The notes: a model not told the origin generated them from the sequence alone. Shown: positions 16,238 through 25,423, counted from the first letter of the stretch. The stretch: DNA of 48,996 nt from Microcaldota archaeon (GCA_021845465.1 JAKBRL010000003.1:1-48996), one strand, 5' to 3'. Program-made: numbers and translations.

Positions 16238-17464
16238 ATGGGCACATCTAAGGCGGGCAGGTTAAAAGCACTGGTTTTTACCTCTTTGGGGCATTTTACT
16301 AACGATTTCACGACTTTGTTGTTTTCCATATTGATAATATATTACAACAAAGATTTCGGATTGGGGTTGGCATTTTTAGGTGCGGTGGCAATAGCTTACA
16401 ATATAATAAGCGGATTTCTTAGCACACCTATAGGAAGGTTTGCAGATAAAACGAGACAGTATCCGATGCTAATCGCGTTTGGAATAATAATTCTCGGGGT
16501 CTCTATGGTCATTTTCTCCTTTTCTTTCGAATCCAGCAGATATACGGTTCCCATAATGGGCTTTGCCGTAATATTTTTAGGAATAGGCCAGGCATTTTAC
16601 CATCCGCTTGGGGCATCTGTTCTTGAAGAGATATATTCTGAAAAATCATCACTGATGATGGGTATAAATGGGTCTTTCGGCAGTATAGGAAGGTCATTGC
16701 TCCCTATAGTCTTGATTCCGTTGATACTGGTTATAGGTGCACCTGATGCGCTGGCAGTATTAGGCATATATGCCATATTTTCCGGAATAATTATATTTTT
16801 CGGACTGGCTTCAATGAAGAGATGGGGTAAAAAGCTAAAGGAAACTGAAAAGAAATCGGATCCCAAGATTTCCATTGGAAAGTACAAGCCGGTGCTGATT
16901 TTGTTGACTCTGCTTGTTTTTGTCAGAGCAATGTTTTTGATAGGCACTACCACATATATATCGGAATATCTTTTGACCAGAGTTGGTTCTGAAATCACAG
17001 TAGGCTATATACTTACCATAAGCTTTGTGACAGCCATTCTCGGGCAGCCTTTATTTGGAAGACTTACCGATAAATATGGCGGTAAGCTTACAATAGCGAT
17101 AACTACAGTATTTTCAACTCTTACTTTTATCGCTTTCATGCTTTCAGGATCAGATGTATTATTCCTGATTATCTCTTATGCCTCTTTTGTTTTTCTGGCA
17201 TTTACAGGATTTCCGGTTTTGTTGGGTTATGTAAACCAGATAATACCGAGCAAAATAACTACGACGGCGCATGGGATAGTTTGGGGGCTTGGCAACACAG
17301 TAGGCGGAGCCACAGGAATAGCAGTGATGTCAATTCTGATACTTGAAAAAATTAGCCTTACAGAAACGATGTGGGCAATGGTGTTATTTGGCATAGCTTC
17401 TATATTTTTTATACCTTTCATACCGGGAAGGAAGAGATTGCTCATGAATCACAAAAGCCAGTAA
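16238..17464 (+). CDS. Major facilitator superfamily transporter
   Basis: 408 residues with about 12 membrane helices in two halves split by a charged loop (KRWGKKLKETEKKSDPK). The loop-2 signatures G-R-F-A-D-K (residues 66-71) and G-R-L-T-D-K-Y-G-G in the second half are typical. The opening FTSLGHFTNDFTTLLFSIL resembles the Fsr (fosmidomycin resistance)-like branch, so an efflux role is possible. It lies 73 bases after the sulfatase-like gene on the same strand and could import or export its substrate (inference). Confidence 0.9.
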   Translation: MGTSKAGRLKALVFTSLGHFTNDFTTLLFSILIIYYNKDFGLGLAFLGAVAIAYNIISGFLSTPIGRFADKTRQYPMLIAFGIIILGVSMVIFSFSFESSRYTVPIMGFAVIFLGIGQAFYHPLGASVLEEIYSEKSSLMMGINGSFGSIGRSLLPIVLIPLILVIGAPDALAVLGIYAIFSGIIIFFGLASMKRWGKKLKETEKKSDPKISIGKYKPVLILLTLLVFVRAMFLIGTTTYISEYLLTRVGSEITVGYILTISFVTAILGQPLFGRLTDKYGGKLTIAITTVFSTLTFIAFMLSGSDVLFLIISYASFVFLAFTGFPVLLGYVNQIIPSKITTTAHGIVWGLGNTVGGATGIAVMSILILEKISLTETMWAMVLFGIASIFFIPFIPGRKRLLMNHKSQ

Positions 17465-17533
17465 TATTAACCTTGAAGAGCATAGGAGTCGGATATTGCA
17501 TTAGCTTGATGGCTTGTTATTGAGAATTGTGTA

Positions 17534-19000
17534 TCAACAATGCTGTTCATTGCTGGAATTGCTTAGATATATACTGAAAGAGTCATTTGAATAAATCTTT
17601 TTGTGAAGACCGATATATACGGCATTTGATGAAGTACCTATACTGTTTATTACAATAACAGGAAATGCCTTAATGCTGCTGTTGTAAAAATAAGGAGAAT
17701 ATGCAGTTATATTATAGTATCTAAGATAGACCCAATCGTTTGAAACAAATGTGCAGTTGTACATATTAAGTTCTCTTGTTTCAGAGACAACATCCGTAAA
17801 TATGCTATTTTGGCTTCCTGAGGTCAGATTAGCATGCATACCCGTATTTAGAATTACCAATGCCCCTACGATTGTTGCTGCGGAAAATAAAAACAGTATG
17901 ATATCTGAGTTATGGATAATGCTCTTTTTTAGGTATGCCTTATCGTTTTTTATAAGGGAGATTAATTTATCTATGGCATAAGCAATTAAAAATGCAAGGG
18001 CACTGTAAAGGAAATATGCATATCTTGCCTGGTCAAAGGGGCTTTCATGCCTTCCGAGAATTATAAATTCTACAATTGAAAGTGATAGAAATGATATCAG
18101 GATTATTAGCGGGCGCTTAAATACGTTTTTCCTGAAGGCTTGATATGCCCCTTTCTTTTTCTCCTTAAAATACCAATATGAAAGGAGTATTGAGATTATG
18201 ATTGCTGGTATAAAAAATGCCACAATGGTAAATATGGCAGTTAAAGAAATTGGACTGGGTGCTGAACTTTCAAGCGAAACGCTTATCGAAGAGAGATAAC
18301 TGTATAGCGGGTTCCCGAATATGATATAATTAAAAACAAGCCAGGGTAATGTTACGATTACAAAACTCAGATATCCCTTAAGGATATTTTTCCTGCCTTG
18401 GAGAAGCAGAAGCATTGGTAGGAATATCAGGCTTGTATATTTTGCAAGTCCTGCAAGCCCGATAAAGATACCGGATTGCCATTTGTTATCGCTCTCGAAA
18501 GAAAGTGCAATTATCATTAATATCAACGATAACATTCCCTCGCTGTTTACTACAAATGTGAATATTAGGATGTAGGGAAGAGCAAATAGTGAAGCTGTAA
18601 AGAGATAATTGATACCTAGTTTTTTTGAGAAATACAGAGTGGCATAAAAAAGAAGAATTACCATTATCATTAAGTAAGCAATAGCGGAATTATGACCTAA
18701 GAGGGGATAAAGAACCATAAAAAATGCTATGCTTAAAGGCGCCCTGTAAGATTCAAAATATATCTTTCCTTTTTCTACAACACCCACTTGCATAGTTGTT
18801 TGTTTGGAAATCACCTCTTCCTTTATGACATTCAGGAAATTATTTGAGTCTGCCGATTTGGCACTAAGATAATGTGCTGCGAAGTCCCAGTCAACGCCAT
18901 TGACAAAATATATTTTTAATAATGCTGTGCTTAGAAGCAGAAATAAAAAAACCGCGAGAATGATCTTCTTGTCCATAAATTTTGCCTGGATATTTATCAT
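17534..19000 (-). CDS. GT-C (GT39/PMT-like) membrane glycosyltransferase
   Basis: 488 residues, about ten membrane helices. The first outside loop carries an acidic motif GVDWDFAAHYLSA, typical of dolichyl-phosphate-sugar dependent GT-C enzymes, and ends with a small outside C-terminal domain (from residue 395, HANLTSGSQN...). Helical landmarks such as ESYRAPLSIAFF and GLAGLAKYTSLIF fit the ArnT/PMT class. It probably moves a sugar from a lipid carrier to surface proteins or lipids; the abundant N-x-S/T surface proteins nearby are candidate acceptors. Convergent with the MFS gene. Confidence 0.85.
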   Translation of the reverse strand: MINIQAKFMDKKIILAVFLFLLLSTALLKIYFVNGVDWDFAAHYLSAKSADSNNFLNVIKEEVISKQTTMQVGVVEKGKIYFESYRAPLSIAFFMVLYPLLGHNSAIAYLMIMVILLFYATLYFSKKLGINYLFTASLFALPYILIFTFVVNSEGMLSLILMIIALSFESDNKWQSGIFIGLAGLAKYTSLIFLPMLLLLQGRKNILKGYLSFVIVTLPWLVFNYIIFGNPLYSYLSSISVSLESSAPSPISLTAIFTIVAFFIPAIIISILLSYWYFKEKKKGAYQAFRKNVFKRPLIILISFLSLSIVEFIILGRHESPFDQARYAYFLYSALAFLIAYAIDKLISLIKNDKAYLKKSIIHNSDIILFLFSAATIVGALVILNTGMHANLTSGSQNSIFTDVVSETRELNMYNCTFVSNDWVYLRYYNITAYSPYFYNSSIKAFPVIVINSIGTSSNAVYIGLHKKIYSNDSFSIYLSNSSNEQHC

Positions 19001-19086
19001 TTTGAATAGTTAAATAGGGTTCTATCCTAAGTATAGAATATAGTAGAAGCCGGCAGGAACGCCGGTGAAAAACAAAAAACAGCCTG

Positions 19087-20733
19087 TTACCTGCGCCTGT
19101 GCTTTCCTGCCTTGGACATGTAGTAGTACGCGAGTACCAGCAGGATTATGACTGTTACTATCACCACCACTGCTATCGCTGCAGTGTTTACCTTTGGCGG
19201 CGGCGGCGTTGTCGTAGGCGCAATTGTCGTTGTAGTGTTGACTGTCGTGGTAACTGTTGTCGTAGGCACTATCTTCTGGAAAATACCCACTATTGGATCC
19301 TTTGGCACAACGAACGATACTGTGCATGCGGTAGCGTTTGCTGAGAATGGCGTTATTGCTGTCCAAGTGCCGTTGACAAGCTCGAAAGGCTTTATCAACG
19401 AAAAGTTAAGGCCGCATGTGTAGGGTGATGTAACCTCTGAGGAGACGTTTGCAGCTGTCGTAACGCTGATGTTAAACGCATTTATGAGCGTGTAGTTGGC
19501 AAGGGTTGGCAGCACCATTGAGGTCTCGTTGGTTATGCTGGCAGATGCCCGCATCGGCACTAGGGATGGAGATGTAAGCACCACAACCACATGCATGTTT
19601 GTGAAGTTTATCTTAAACGGGGAAGATGATGATATACTGCCGTTCAGAGTAATTGATTTATTGGATTTGTTCGCTGGAGGCGTTGGTGGCGTAGGAAGTA
19701 TGGTTGTTGTAGAGGTAGTTGTCGTATTAATTTTTGTCGGAGCGGATAAAGAGTATATGGCCTCTAAGTTGGGCGTGTATGTTGTATAGTATTTACCGCA
19801 TGGAATTCCTAATCCTAAGCCGTATACATCATTCTGGTAGGTGTATGTGTTAGCACCTATAGAGACATTGCATGCCCAGCTAACGTTCAGGTAAGGCGTA
19901 AACAGCGATAAGGTAACATGCAATTGGTTTTGGTAATAAGAGATATTGCCACTGCTCGTGTATATGGTATAGACTGGCTGCGCAGATGCAAGAGTTGAGT
20001 TTATGTTGTCTGAAAGCGTGAATGTGTATTTCGCAGGCCCTCCACCGCCCGAATGGGAAGGAACAAGTATTGTTACAGTGTCGGATTCAGAATTGAACGT
20101 AAATGACGGGCTTGCGCTGTCTACTGCATTTACTGCAAATATGGCACTACCACTCGATGTGCTTGGTGTATCCAGCTTGAGAGAATTGAAGGTTATGGTG
20201 TTGGGTTCTGCACTTCCAGCACCCGGTACAATCGTATTGTAAGTAGTTCCAGGAATTGCATTAGCGCCATTTATCTGGATTGGTATGGAGTTGCTGACTA
20301 GCACTAAATTCGCAGTAATCGGCAATATGCCTCCATTAATTATCACAGTGTAAGTAACATACTGGCCGGGATTGATAGTTGCGTTGCTCTTGCGTTTATT
20401 TGCGTTCTGTTGCGAGATAGCCTTTACACGATGGAAGATATAGGTCGAGGCGAGTTCGTGCAATGCATAGCAACGTCGTGCAGGATTTTTATGGCATGGT
20501 GAGTTGAGGCCCCCTCCCCTGGTCCTGAAGCTGCTTGCGACATAGCGCATACCATGGATAGAGAAGATCTTCTCTAGTAGCAAACAAAAGATAAGACAAT
20601 ATAAAAGACAATATAATAGTATAATCAATTGAATTCGTAATAAATTGCTAGGACAAACGTAACATAGAAGCACTACTTGTATGCGTTTGGAAGGTTTAGT
20701 GCAGATTTTCTTTGAGAAACTATATATGACCAA
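19087..20733 (-). CDS. Surface protein with C-terminal anchor, N-terminus probably destroyed
   Basis: The frame from about codon 115 (SNATINPGQYVTYTVIING) to the end is coherent: Ig-like repeat, a Cys pair domain (VSWACNVSIG...DVYGLGLGIPCGKYY), a Thr/Pro stalk, a domain with YTCGLNFSL and VPKDPIVGIF, a second Thr/Pro stalk, one membrane helix (AAIAVVVIVTVIILLVLAYY) and a basic tail KAGKHRRR. The first roughly 110 residues do not look like this family (Cys/Arg-rich, no clear signal peptide) and run into the decayed transposase region. I infer that the original N-terminus was lost by insertion or recombination. A paralogue is at 47112-48996. Confidence 0.65.
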   Translation of the reverse strand: MVIYSFSKKICTKPSKRIQVVLLCYVCPSNLLRIQLIILLYCLLYCLIFCLLLEKIFSIHGMRYVASSFRTRGGGLNSPCHKNPARRCYALHELASTYIFHRVKAISQQNANKRKSNATINPGQYVTYTVIINGGILPITANLVLVSNSIPIQINGANAIPGTTYNTIVPGAGSAEPNTITFNSLKLDTPSTSSGSAIFAVNAVDSASPSFTFNSESDTVTILVPSHSGGGGPAKYTFTLSDNINSTLASAQPVYTIYTSSGNISYYQNQLHVTLSLFTPYLNVSWACNVSIGANTYTYQNDVYGLGLGIPCGKYYTTYTPNLEAIYSLSAPTKINTTTTSTTTILPTPPTPPANKSNKSITLNGSISSSSPFKINFTNMHVVVVLTSPSLVPMRASASITNETSMVLPTLANYTLINAFNISVTTAANVSSEVTSPYTCGLNFSLIKPFELVNGTWTAITPFSANATACTVSFVVPKDPIVGIFQKIVPTTTVTTTVNTTTTIAPTTTPPPPKVNTAAIAVVVIVTVIILLVLAYYYMSKAGKHRRR

Positions 20734-21317
20734 AAAATCAAATCATCTTAATGTGGCTTTGAAAAGAGGGCGGTTTTTTACAAATAAGAAAAATAAGGGA
20801 AGATGTTGCGATAGTTCGGTCTTCTTCCCCCAAGACTTGGGTTCGTTAGCCTCCAACAAAGAAACGGCAACAGAACAGCAAAGAGAAGACGGAGTTCTTC
20901 TTTGGATATAAAATACACACTATAGTTGAAGTCGAAACTGAACTTCCGATAACTATAACAGTGGAACAAGCAAACCACCACGATTCGAAGTTCTTCAGGC
21001 CTCTTTTCATGCGTGCGAAACAATGGCTCAATTTGGGATTGGGGGCAAAATACCTTGCAGATTCAGCAATGGATGCTGCATGGATAAAGGATGAACTCAA
21101 GGAGAATAGGATGACTCCTGTCATTGCATCAAACAGAAGAGGGAAGTTCAAGTCCTCTGTGCCAAAAGACAAAAATTATGGAAAGAGATGGGCCGTAGAA
21201 CGTTTCTTCTCAAGATTGAAGGAAACATTCGGTCTCAGAAACAACAGGTTTATCGGGATGAAAACTGTGAAAATTTACGTGTTTTCCTGTATTCTTGGAT
21301 ACCTCCTAAGTTATTAG
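20681..21317 (+). pseudogene. Decayed DDE transposase (IS4/IS5-like)
   Basis: From 20853 one frame reads PPTKKRQQNSKEKTEFFFGY, then KIHTIVEVETELPITI, EQANHHDSKFF, GAKYLADSAMDAAWI, and WAVERFFSRLKETFGL, ending at 21317. These are the middle and C-terminal DDE blocks (second D in ADSAMD, E in AVERFF). Upstream, an in-frame TAG at 20847-20849 and a jump of frame separate it from a plausible first D (RCCDSS at about 20810). The first 150 residues of a normal transposase are missing or unrecognisable. Partial inverted ends, GAGGCCCCCT near 20508 and AGGGGGCTC near 21318, may mark the element. Confidence 0.75.
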
Positions 21318-21779
21318 GGGGCTCTTTTGGAATTGACGAGGCGATTGAATGTAAATGTCAAGCCCCTAAGTGTTACAATAGGAAGTTGACAAATAGTCAT
21401 AAAGCGAAGATAGGCGTGCTGAATGACGAAATCATAAAATGTCTTAATGACGAAAACATCTCATAATGTTCTTCAGTATGGAATAAAACCAGGTACGTTG
21501 AGTTCAAATGTCAACTTTCTATGTTACAAGATATGACTCAGCTTCATATAGTCCGTCTCTCAATATTATATACTCTGTCTCTTTTGTATGTTCTCAAGTT
21601 CCTGCCTCTGCTCCTTAATGATGCTTTTCAAATCCAGGATGATGTAATGTATGATAATATTTTAAAACCTTATATTGTAGTATATGACTTTTATAACGTG
21701 GTTTGGAGTAGTACATGCTTAATTAAATTGTGGTGAGGCATACACCTTTGACGTCGATGTTTGTGTTAAGAATGAAAAG
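21318..21779. other. Gap without a confident gene next to the transposase relic
   Basis: One frame (21320-21466, plus) encodes a short piece GIDEAIECKCQAPKCYNRKL with a Cys cluster, without its own start; it could be a fragment of a Cys-rich C-terminal domain. On the minus strand about 25 residues near 21610 look like a coiled coil (SIIKEQRQELENIQKRQSI) but have no proper start. I read the stretch as gene debris left by transposition. Confidence 0.4.
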
Positions 21780-22286
21780 TCAAGTGAGAATCTTGCAAAA
21801 CATTAACGTATCAACATATTTTCCATTGTCAATGAGAAGACCGCGCTTTTTTATGCCCTCGAGCTTGAATCCGAGTTTTTTAGCAAGTTTTGTACTTGGT
21901 ATGTTATTTTTGGCTGACTCTGCTTCGACTCGTATAAAACCTCGTTTCGATGCTTCCATCAAAACTGCTTTAAGCAATCTGGTTCCTATTTTATGTTTGA
22001 AGTAATCTGGATGTACTCCCCAACTGACTTCGCCCCTATGTCTTGTTCTTCCGCTGTCTTTTGCCAGAAAGATGCACACACCAACAATCTTATTACCGTC
22101 TACTGCGACAAATCCAAACGCTCCCTTTTTATTCTTCTGGAACATGGCATCGATATCTACAATATCTCTGCGGTTATGGTACATATTTGAGCCGGTGTAT
22201 TTATAGGTACCGCTCCGAAGTCCTTCGTTAAAACACTTAATTATTCCTCTGCCATCTCCATTCTGTGCCTGTCTTATATATACCAT
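21780..22286 (-). CDS. GNAT-family N-acetyltransferase
   Basis: 168 residues, standard GNAT size. Strand-helix pattern: IRQAQNGDGRGIIKCFNEG at the start, VAVDGNKIVGVCIFLAKD in the middle strands, acetyl-CoA loop HKIGTRLLKAVLMEASKRGF, and the closing AESAKNNIPSTKLAKKLGFK-LEGIKKRG typical of the family's last helix and strand. The substrate (amino acid, aminoglycoside or protein N-terminus) cannot be told. Divergent from the methyltransferase pseudogene; both sit in the accessory zone. Confidence 0.87.
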   Translation of the reverse strand: MVYIRQAQNGDGRGIIKCFNEGLRSGTYKYTGSNMYHNRRDIVDIDAMFQKNKKGAFGFVAVDGNKIVGVCIFLAKDSGRTRHRGEVSWGVHPDYFKHKIGTRLLKAVLMEASKRGFIRVEAESAKNNIPSTKLAKKLGFKLEGIKKRGLLIDNGKYVDTLMFCKILT

Positions 22287-22363
22287 TTCAAATCACAAAT
22301 ACCTAGTGTTGAAAGCTAAGCTTTAAATCCGACTTTCTACCAAACCATATTCTAGCAAAACCG

Positions 22364-22375
22364 TATATATTTAAA
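22364..22375 (+). promoter_or_regulatory. TATA box of the methyltransferase pseudogene
   Basis: TATATATTTAAA, centred about 22 bases before the ATG at 22392, close to the leaderless spacing seen at other genes in the window. Confidence 0.45.
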
Positions 22376-22391
22376 CGTAAAAATTATAAAT

Positions 22392-23238
22392 ATGGTAGCA
22401 AGTAAACTAAAGAATGCAGGAATACCTGTGACATATATGCCTTCTAATGTAGAAAATAAACCTATAATTTCCATAATGGTCAAAACAGCAAACCGAATGA
22501 CAACGAAATGCGATCAAGCCTCGGTTTATAAGGAACTTGCAAGATATTACGATATAATTTATAAAAACAAAAACTACAGAACCGAAGCAGCTGAAATTTT
22601 AGAAATTGTGACTAAGCTCAAAAGGTCGAAAGGTAATTCTCTACTGGACGTTGCATGTGGCACAGGGAGACATATCGAATATTTGCAACACAACTTCTCC
22701 TGTACAGGAATAGATTTGAGTCAAGACATGCTTGATGTAGCTGGCAGTAGACTCAAAGGAGTTGATCTTCGACAAGGTGATATGTTGAATTTAAATATAG
22801 ATAAAAAAATTTGACGTGATCACATGTCTGTTTGGAGCTATAGCCTACTCAAAAACCAGCCACAACCTGGAAAAAGCTGTAAACGGCTTTTACACGCATC
22901 TAAAACCAGGGAGTATTCTGATAATAGACAGGTGGTATGATAAAAATCAATGGATAAAACAACCCCTCGGTATTGGAGTATACGAGTCAAATGGTATGAA
23001 AATCATCAGGATAGGTTACAATACCTTTAGGAGAAATATTGCAATTTTCGAAGAACACTATTTTGTCGCAGAGGACGGTAAACGCATCAGACATTTTTCT
23101 GACAGGCAACAATTTGGATTTTTTGACGTTGACAAATTCATCCATATTCTTAATCATGCCGGCTTTAGTACTAAAATAATGAAAAGTGCAACAACAAACA
23201 ACTATCGGTATGTCGCCACTAAACTTATTAACTTATGA
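22392..23238 (+). pseudogene. Frameshifted SAM-dependent (N-)methyltransferase
   Basis: The first frame (22392-22814) carries LARYYDIIYKNKNYRTEAAE, the SAM loop LLDVACGTGRHIEYL, GIDLSQDMLDVA and GDMLNLNIDKK, then hits TGA. The next frame continues without loss: FDVITCLFGAIAYSK and on to 23238 (KPGSILIIDRWYD..., TNNYRYVATKLINL). The break is in the run of seven A at 22803-22809: six A would restore one frame of about 280 residues. The sequence resembles the TylM1/DesVI aminosugar N,N-dimethyltransferase group. Either a pseudogene, a homopolymer sequencing error, or a slippage site. The true start may be the ATG near 22498. Confidence 0.85.
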
Positions 23239-23244
23239 CGTTTC

Positions 23245-23499
23245 GTGATTCTTCACATCACCGAGCTACACGTTAGGATTATAAAACTGTGTTTCCTCGC
23301 TACTCGAAGTGGCAAGGCTAAGTCCTGGCACGCTGTAAGGCATACATACATCACCCTAAGCGTTGAGCATGAAATACCAATAAAGATAGTGGTTGATAAC
23401 ACCGGAGATAAACCAGCTACTATCCTTGAGTATTATACCAAACTTTCTGTGCCTTTCATAAGGAAAAGCATAGAAGAAAGAAAGCTGTTTAGAGTGTAG
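23245..23499 (+). pseudogene. C-terminal fragment of a tyrosine recombinase (integrase)
   Basis: The last 55 codons read SWHAVRHTYITLSVEHEIPI-KIVVDNTGDKPATILEYYTKLSVPFI. This is the XerC/D-type catalytic end: H-x-x-R with R-H-T, the G/D of the loop, and the nucleophile Tyr in LEYYTKL. The N-terminal core-binding domain and the first catalytic Arg are absent, and the codons before SWHAVRHT do not look like this family. It is a relic of an integrase, the best marker that the surrounding region was once an integrated element. Confidence 0.7.
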
Positions 23500-23651
23500 A
23501 TGATTTATTCAGTGCTTTATAAAGGCACAAGCTATTTAAATAGACTAAATGTATCGAAATACTTAATAAGCAAGAAAACCATGTCTAATATTGTTTTTTA
23601 TATCTATACTTTCTTGTAAAATCAGATTAGAATGCAATTATGGTGTAATTG

Positions 23652-24401
23652 ATGAGTTATGAACAAGTAGAGGTTTATCCGCTAGATTTTTTGAGAATAA
23701 TTACTTCACAATTTCCTTTTGCGCAGATAGAAGAATTATCTAAGAGATTACACTACCCTACCTCTAGGTTGATTAGAAGAGAGGTTGAAGAAATAGTAAA
23801 TGCAAATAAAGAACAAATATTTGATCTGAGTAATTCTATTGTTAAAGTTATGGAAAGTGAAGTAACACTTTTAGCTCCGGACGCATCTTTAGTTAATGAT
23901 ATGAAAAATAAATTGGAATATGTAAATGATAAGTTTAAACACATAAACGAATTTTATGAAGAATGTACTGCGGTACAAAAACGTGAATTATTGTTACCTT
24001 TTCTTTCAGAAGAAAGTAATAAACTAGATAAATATTATCAATTATTTGTAAATAAAGTCACTGAAAAAGGAAAATGGGATAATAATGATGCAGATATAAT
24101 CGTGTATTATAAACTTTATACTGATTTCCTTAAGATATTGTATAATAAGATAAAAACAACAAGAAGAAATGATTTGGAAGGTTCAATTAAAGATATAACC
24201 AATGTTATGTTTTTTTACAAACCAGTTTTAATTGCTTACATGTTAGAGAGTAATCTAAATAATGATGTATTGGTTAAGCGTTTAGCAGAATTAAGAAGTT
24301 ATCTTATACCTAGATTTGGTATCACACCATCAAATACCTTTTATGAGTTTTATAATCAGAAGCTATTGGAGATTGCACCCATAACTATTAGGGAGGATTG
24401 A
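23652..24401 (+). CDS. Unknown helical protein, partner of the PIN-domain gene
   Basis: 249 residues from the ATG at 23652 (GGTG six bases upstream). Highly AT-rich and Asn/Lys/Ile-rich compared with neighbouring genes, mostly helical, with a coiled-coil-like middle (LEYVNDKFKHINEFYEECTA). I recognise no family or catalytic motif. A stop at 24399-24401 overlaps the upstream part of the PIN frame, so the two are translationally linked. Composition indicates acquisition from elsewhere. Confidence 0.65.
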   Translation: MSYEQVEVYPLDFLRIITSQFPFAQIEELSKRLHYPTSRLIRREVEEIVNANKEQIFDLSNSIVKVMESEVTLLAPDASLVNDMKNKLEYVNDKFKHINEFYEECTAVQKRELLLPFLSEESNKLDKYYQLFVNKVTEKGKWDNNDADIIVYYKLYTDFLKILYNKIKTTRRNDLEGSIKDITNVMFFYKPVLIAYMLESNLNNDVLVKRLAELRSYLIPRFGITPSNTFYEFYNQKLLEIAPITIRED

Positions 24402-25173
24402 TTTAACGGCTAATCCCCAAGGTCTGTTTTTAGACACAAATATTGTGTTCGATGCTATATATCCGACTAGACCTTTTCATAATAATTTTGAGAAGTTTAG
24501 TAAGAATTTCAGATATAAGGAATTATCAATAGAAGATATAGTAAAGATTGAAACAAATATAGAAGCCACAAAAAGTGTAAATTCAATAATCCCAAAGGTT
24601 AGAAATTCTATCTACTCGATAGATTTTGATTCACTCAATTTGAAGAAGAAGGACGAATTGATTGACCAAATTGAAGATGATTTAAAGAAAGACACCAAGA
24701 TAGATAAAAGGTATATAGAATTTGTATTAAATGCCTTTAAATTCATTAAAGACATATTAAGAACAGAAACAAAGAATAAGATTCTAGCATTCTGTAATCA
24801 ATTCTTATATGATTATCTTCACAACCAGAACTATCTCATAACAACAAAATTTGAGGTAATATTCTCAAATAAACCTTCCCCAATGTATAGTTCTTACATC
24901 CAAGACATTGATAACATTAATAATAGTATTAAATTATTTACGAAGAATGATAGCCATGATTTTCATATACTCAGAAATCTTTTAGCTATAATTGAATTTG
25001 GCTATGCAAATATAAACAATTTTAGTAGCATTAAATTTTATACCAGAGATGGTCCTTATGAAAAGAAGTTTCAGACATTCAAATCCCATGTTAATACTAA
25101 GAGAATTAAAGATCCATTTGAAATTAAATTAGATCAGCAATTAACAAAAGTTGATTACAGTAGACCTTACTAA
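24397..25173 (+). CDS. PIN-domain protein lacking a standard start codon
   Basis: The first standard start in frame is GTG at 24445, but that would remove the defining strand. Reading upstream in the same frame gives ANPQGLFLDTNIVFDAIYPT, the PIN start with its first catalytic Asp in LDTN. The other PIN blocks fit: DSHDFHILRNLLAIIEFG and IKFYTRDGPYEKKF carry the remaining acidic residues. PIN domains are Mg-dependent RNases, often toxins. Between the upstream stop and DTN there is no ATG, GTG or TTG; ATT (24397) or CTG (24424) are the only near candidates after GGGAGG. The middle, about 130 residues, is helical and unfamiliar. Confidence 0.7.
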   Translation: MDLTANPQGLFLDTNIVFDAIYPTRPFHNNFEKFSKNFRYKELSIEDIVKIETNIEATKSVNSIIPKVRNSIYSIDFDSLNLKKKDELIDQIEDDLKKDTKIDKRYIEFVLNAFKFIKDILRTETKNKILAFCNQFLYDYLHNQNYLITTKFEVIFSNKPSPMYSSYIQDIDNINNSIKLFTKNDSHDFHILRNLLAIIEFGYANINNFSSIKFYTRDGPYEKKFQTFKSHVNTKRIKDPFEIKLDQQLTKVDYSRPY

Positions 25174-25216
25174 AATCCCCTCTTAAAACCCTTAAGTCTT
25201 TGAAGAGGTGGGATTT
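25173..25216 (+). terminator. Bulged hairpin after the PIN-domain gene
   Basis: AAATCCC-CTCTT (25173-25184) pairs with AAGAG-(GT)-GGGATTT (25203-25216) across an 18-base loop, beginning at the stop codon. It could end transcription of the two-gene cassette. The GTGGGATTT side resembles the IS200/IS605-like block at 3801-3808, so an element end is the alternative. Confidence 0.45.
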
Positions 25217-25235
25217 GAAGGCTTAAAAACAGACG

Positions 25236-25244
25236 TTTTATATA
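25236..25244 (+). promoter_or_regulatory. TATA box of the mini zinc-finger gene
   Basis: TTTTATATA, centred about 26 bases before the ATG at 25266: a leaderless transcript is expected. Confidence 0.55.
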
Positions 25245-25265
25245 TGTCTAATACATCAGGCTCTT

Positions 25266-25418
25266 ATGGAAGAACAGGTTGTTAGAAAGGATTGGGACAA
25301 AGAAAACAATCACCAAATTTTTGTTTGTCTCCCTTGTGAGAAGCAAAAGAAGAAAGTCAGATTAAATAGTATTCAAGATGTTCGTCGACATTTTAGATCT
25401 AAACATGGGCTTCCTTAA
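25266..25418 (+). CDS. 50-residue C2H2 zinc-finger protein
   Basis: A short frame starting MEEQVVRKDWDKENN with FVCLPCEKQKKK and DVRRHFRSKHGLP: C-x2-C, 17 residues, then H-x4-H, a C2H2 finger with a basic helix. Single C2H2 fingers of this size are frequent in archaeal viruses and plasmids (family knowledge) and rare as chromosomal housekeeping genes. It has its own TATA box at leaderless spacing, which supports expression. Likely a DNA-binding regulator of the element (inference). Confidence 0.72.
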   Translation: MEEQVVRKDWDKENNHQIFVCLPCEKQKKKVRLNSIQDVRRHFRSKHGLP

Positions 25419-25423
25419 TACAT

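Noticed and set aside
21320..21466. Cys-rich piece resembling a post-SET type cluster (ECKCQAPKC)
   Set aside because: Only about 45 residues, no start, no SET domain nearby; too little to call a gene.
21521..21736. Plus-strand 71-codon frame after the transposase relic
   Set aside because: No promoter, no motif, and composition unlike the real genes; treated as debris.
23520..23640. Palindrome CTATTTAAATAG near 23534 as an operator or att site
   Set aside because: It is most simply a TATA-type promoter element; no second copy was noticed near the tRNA.
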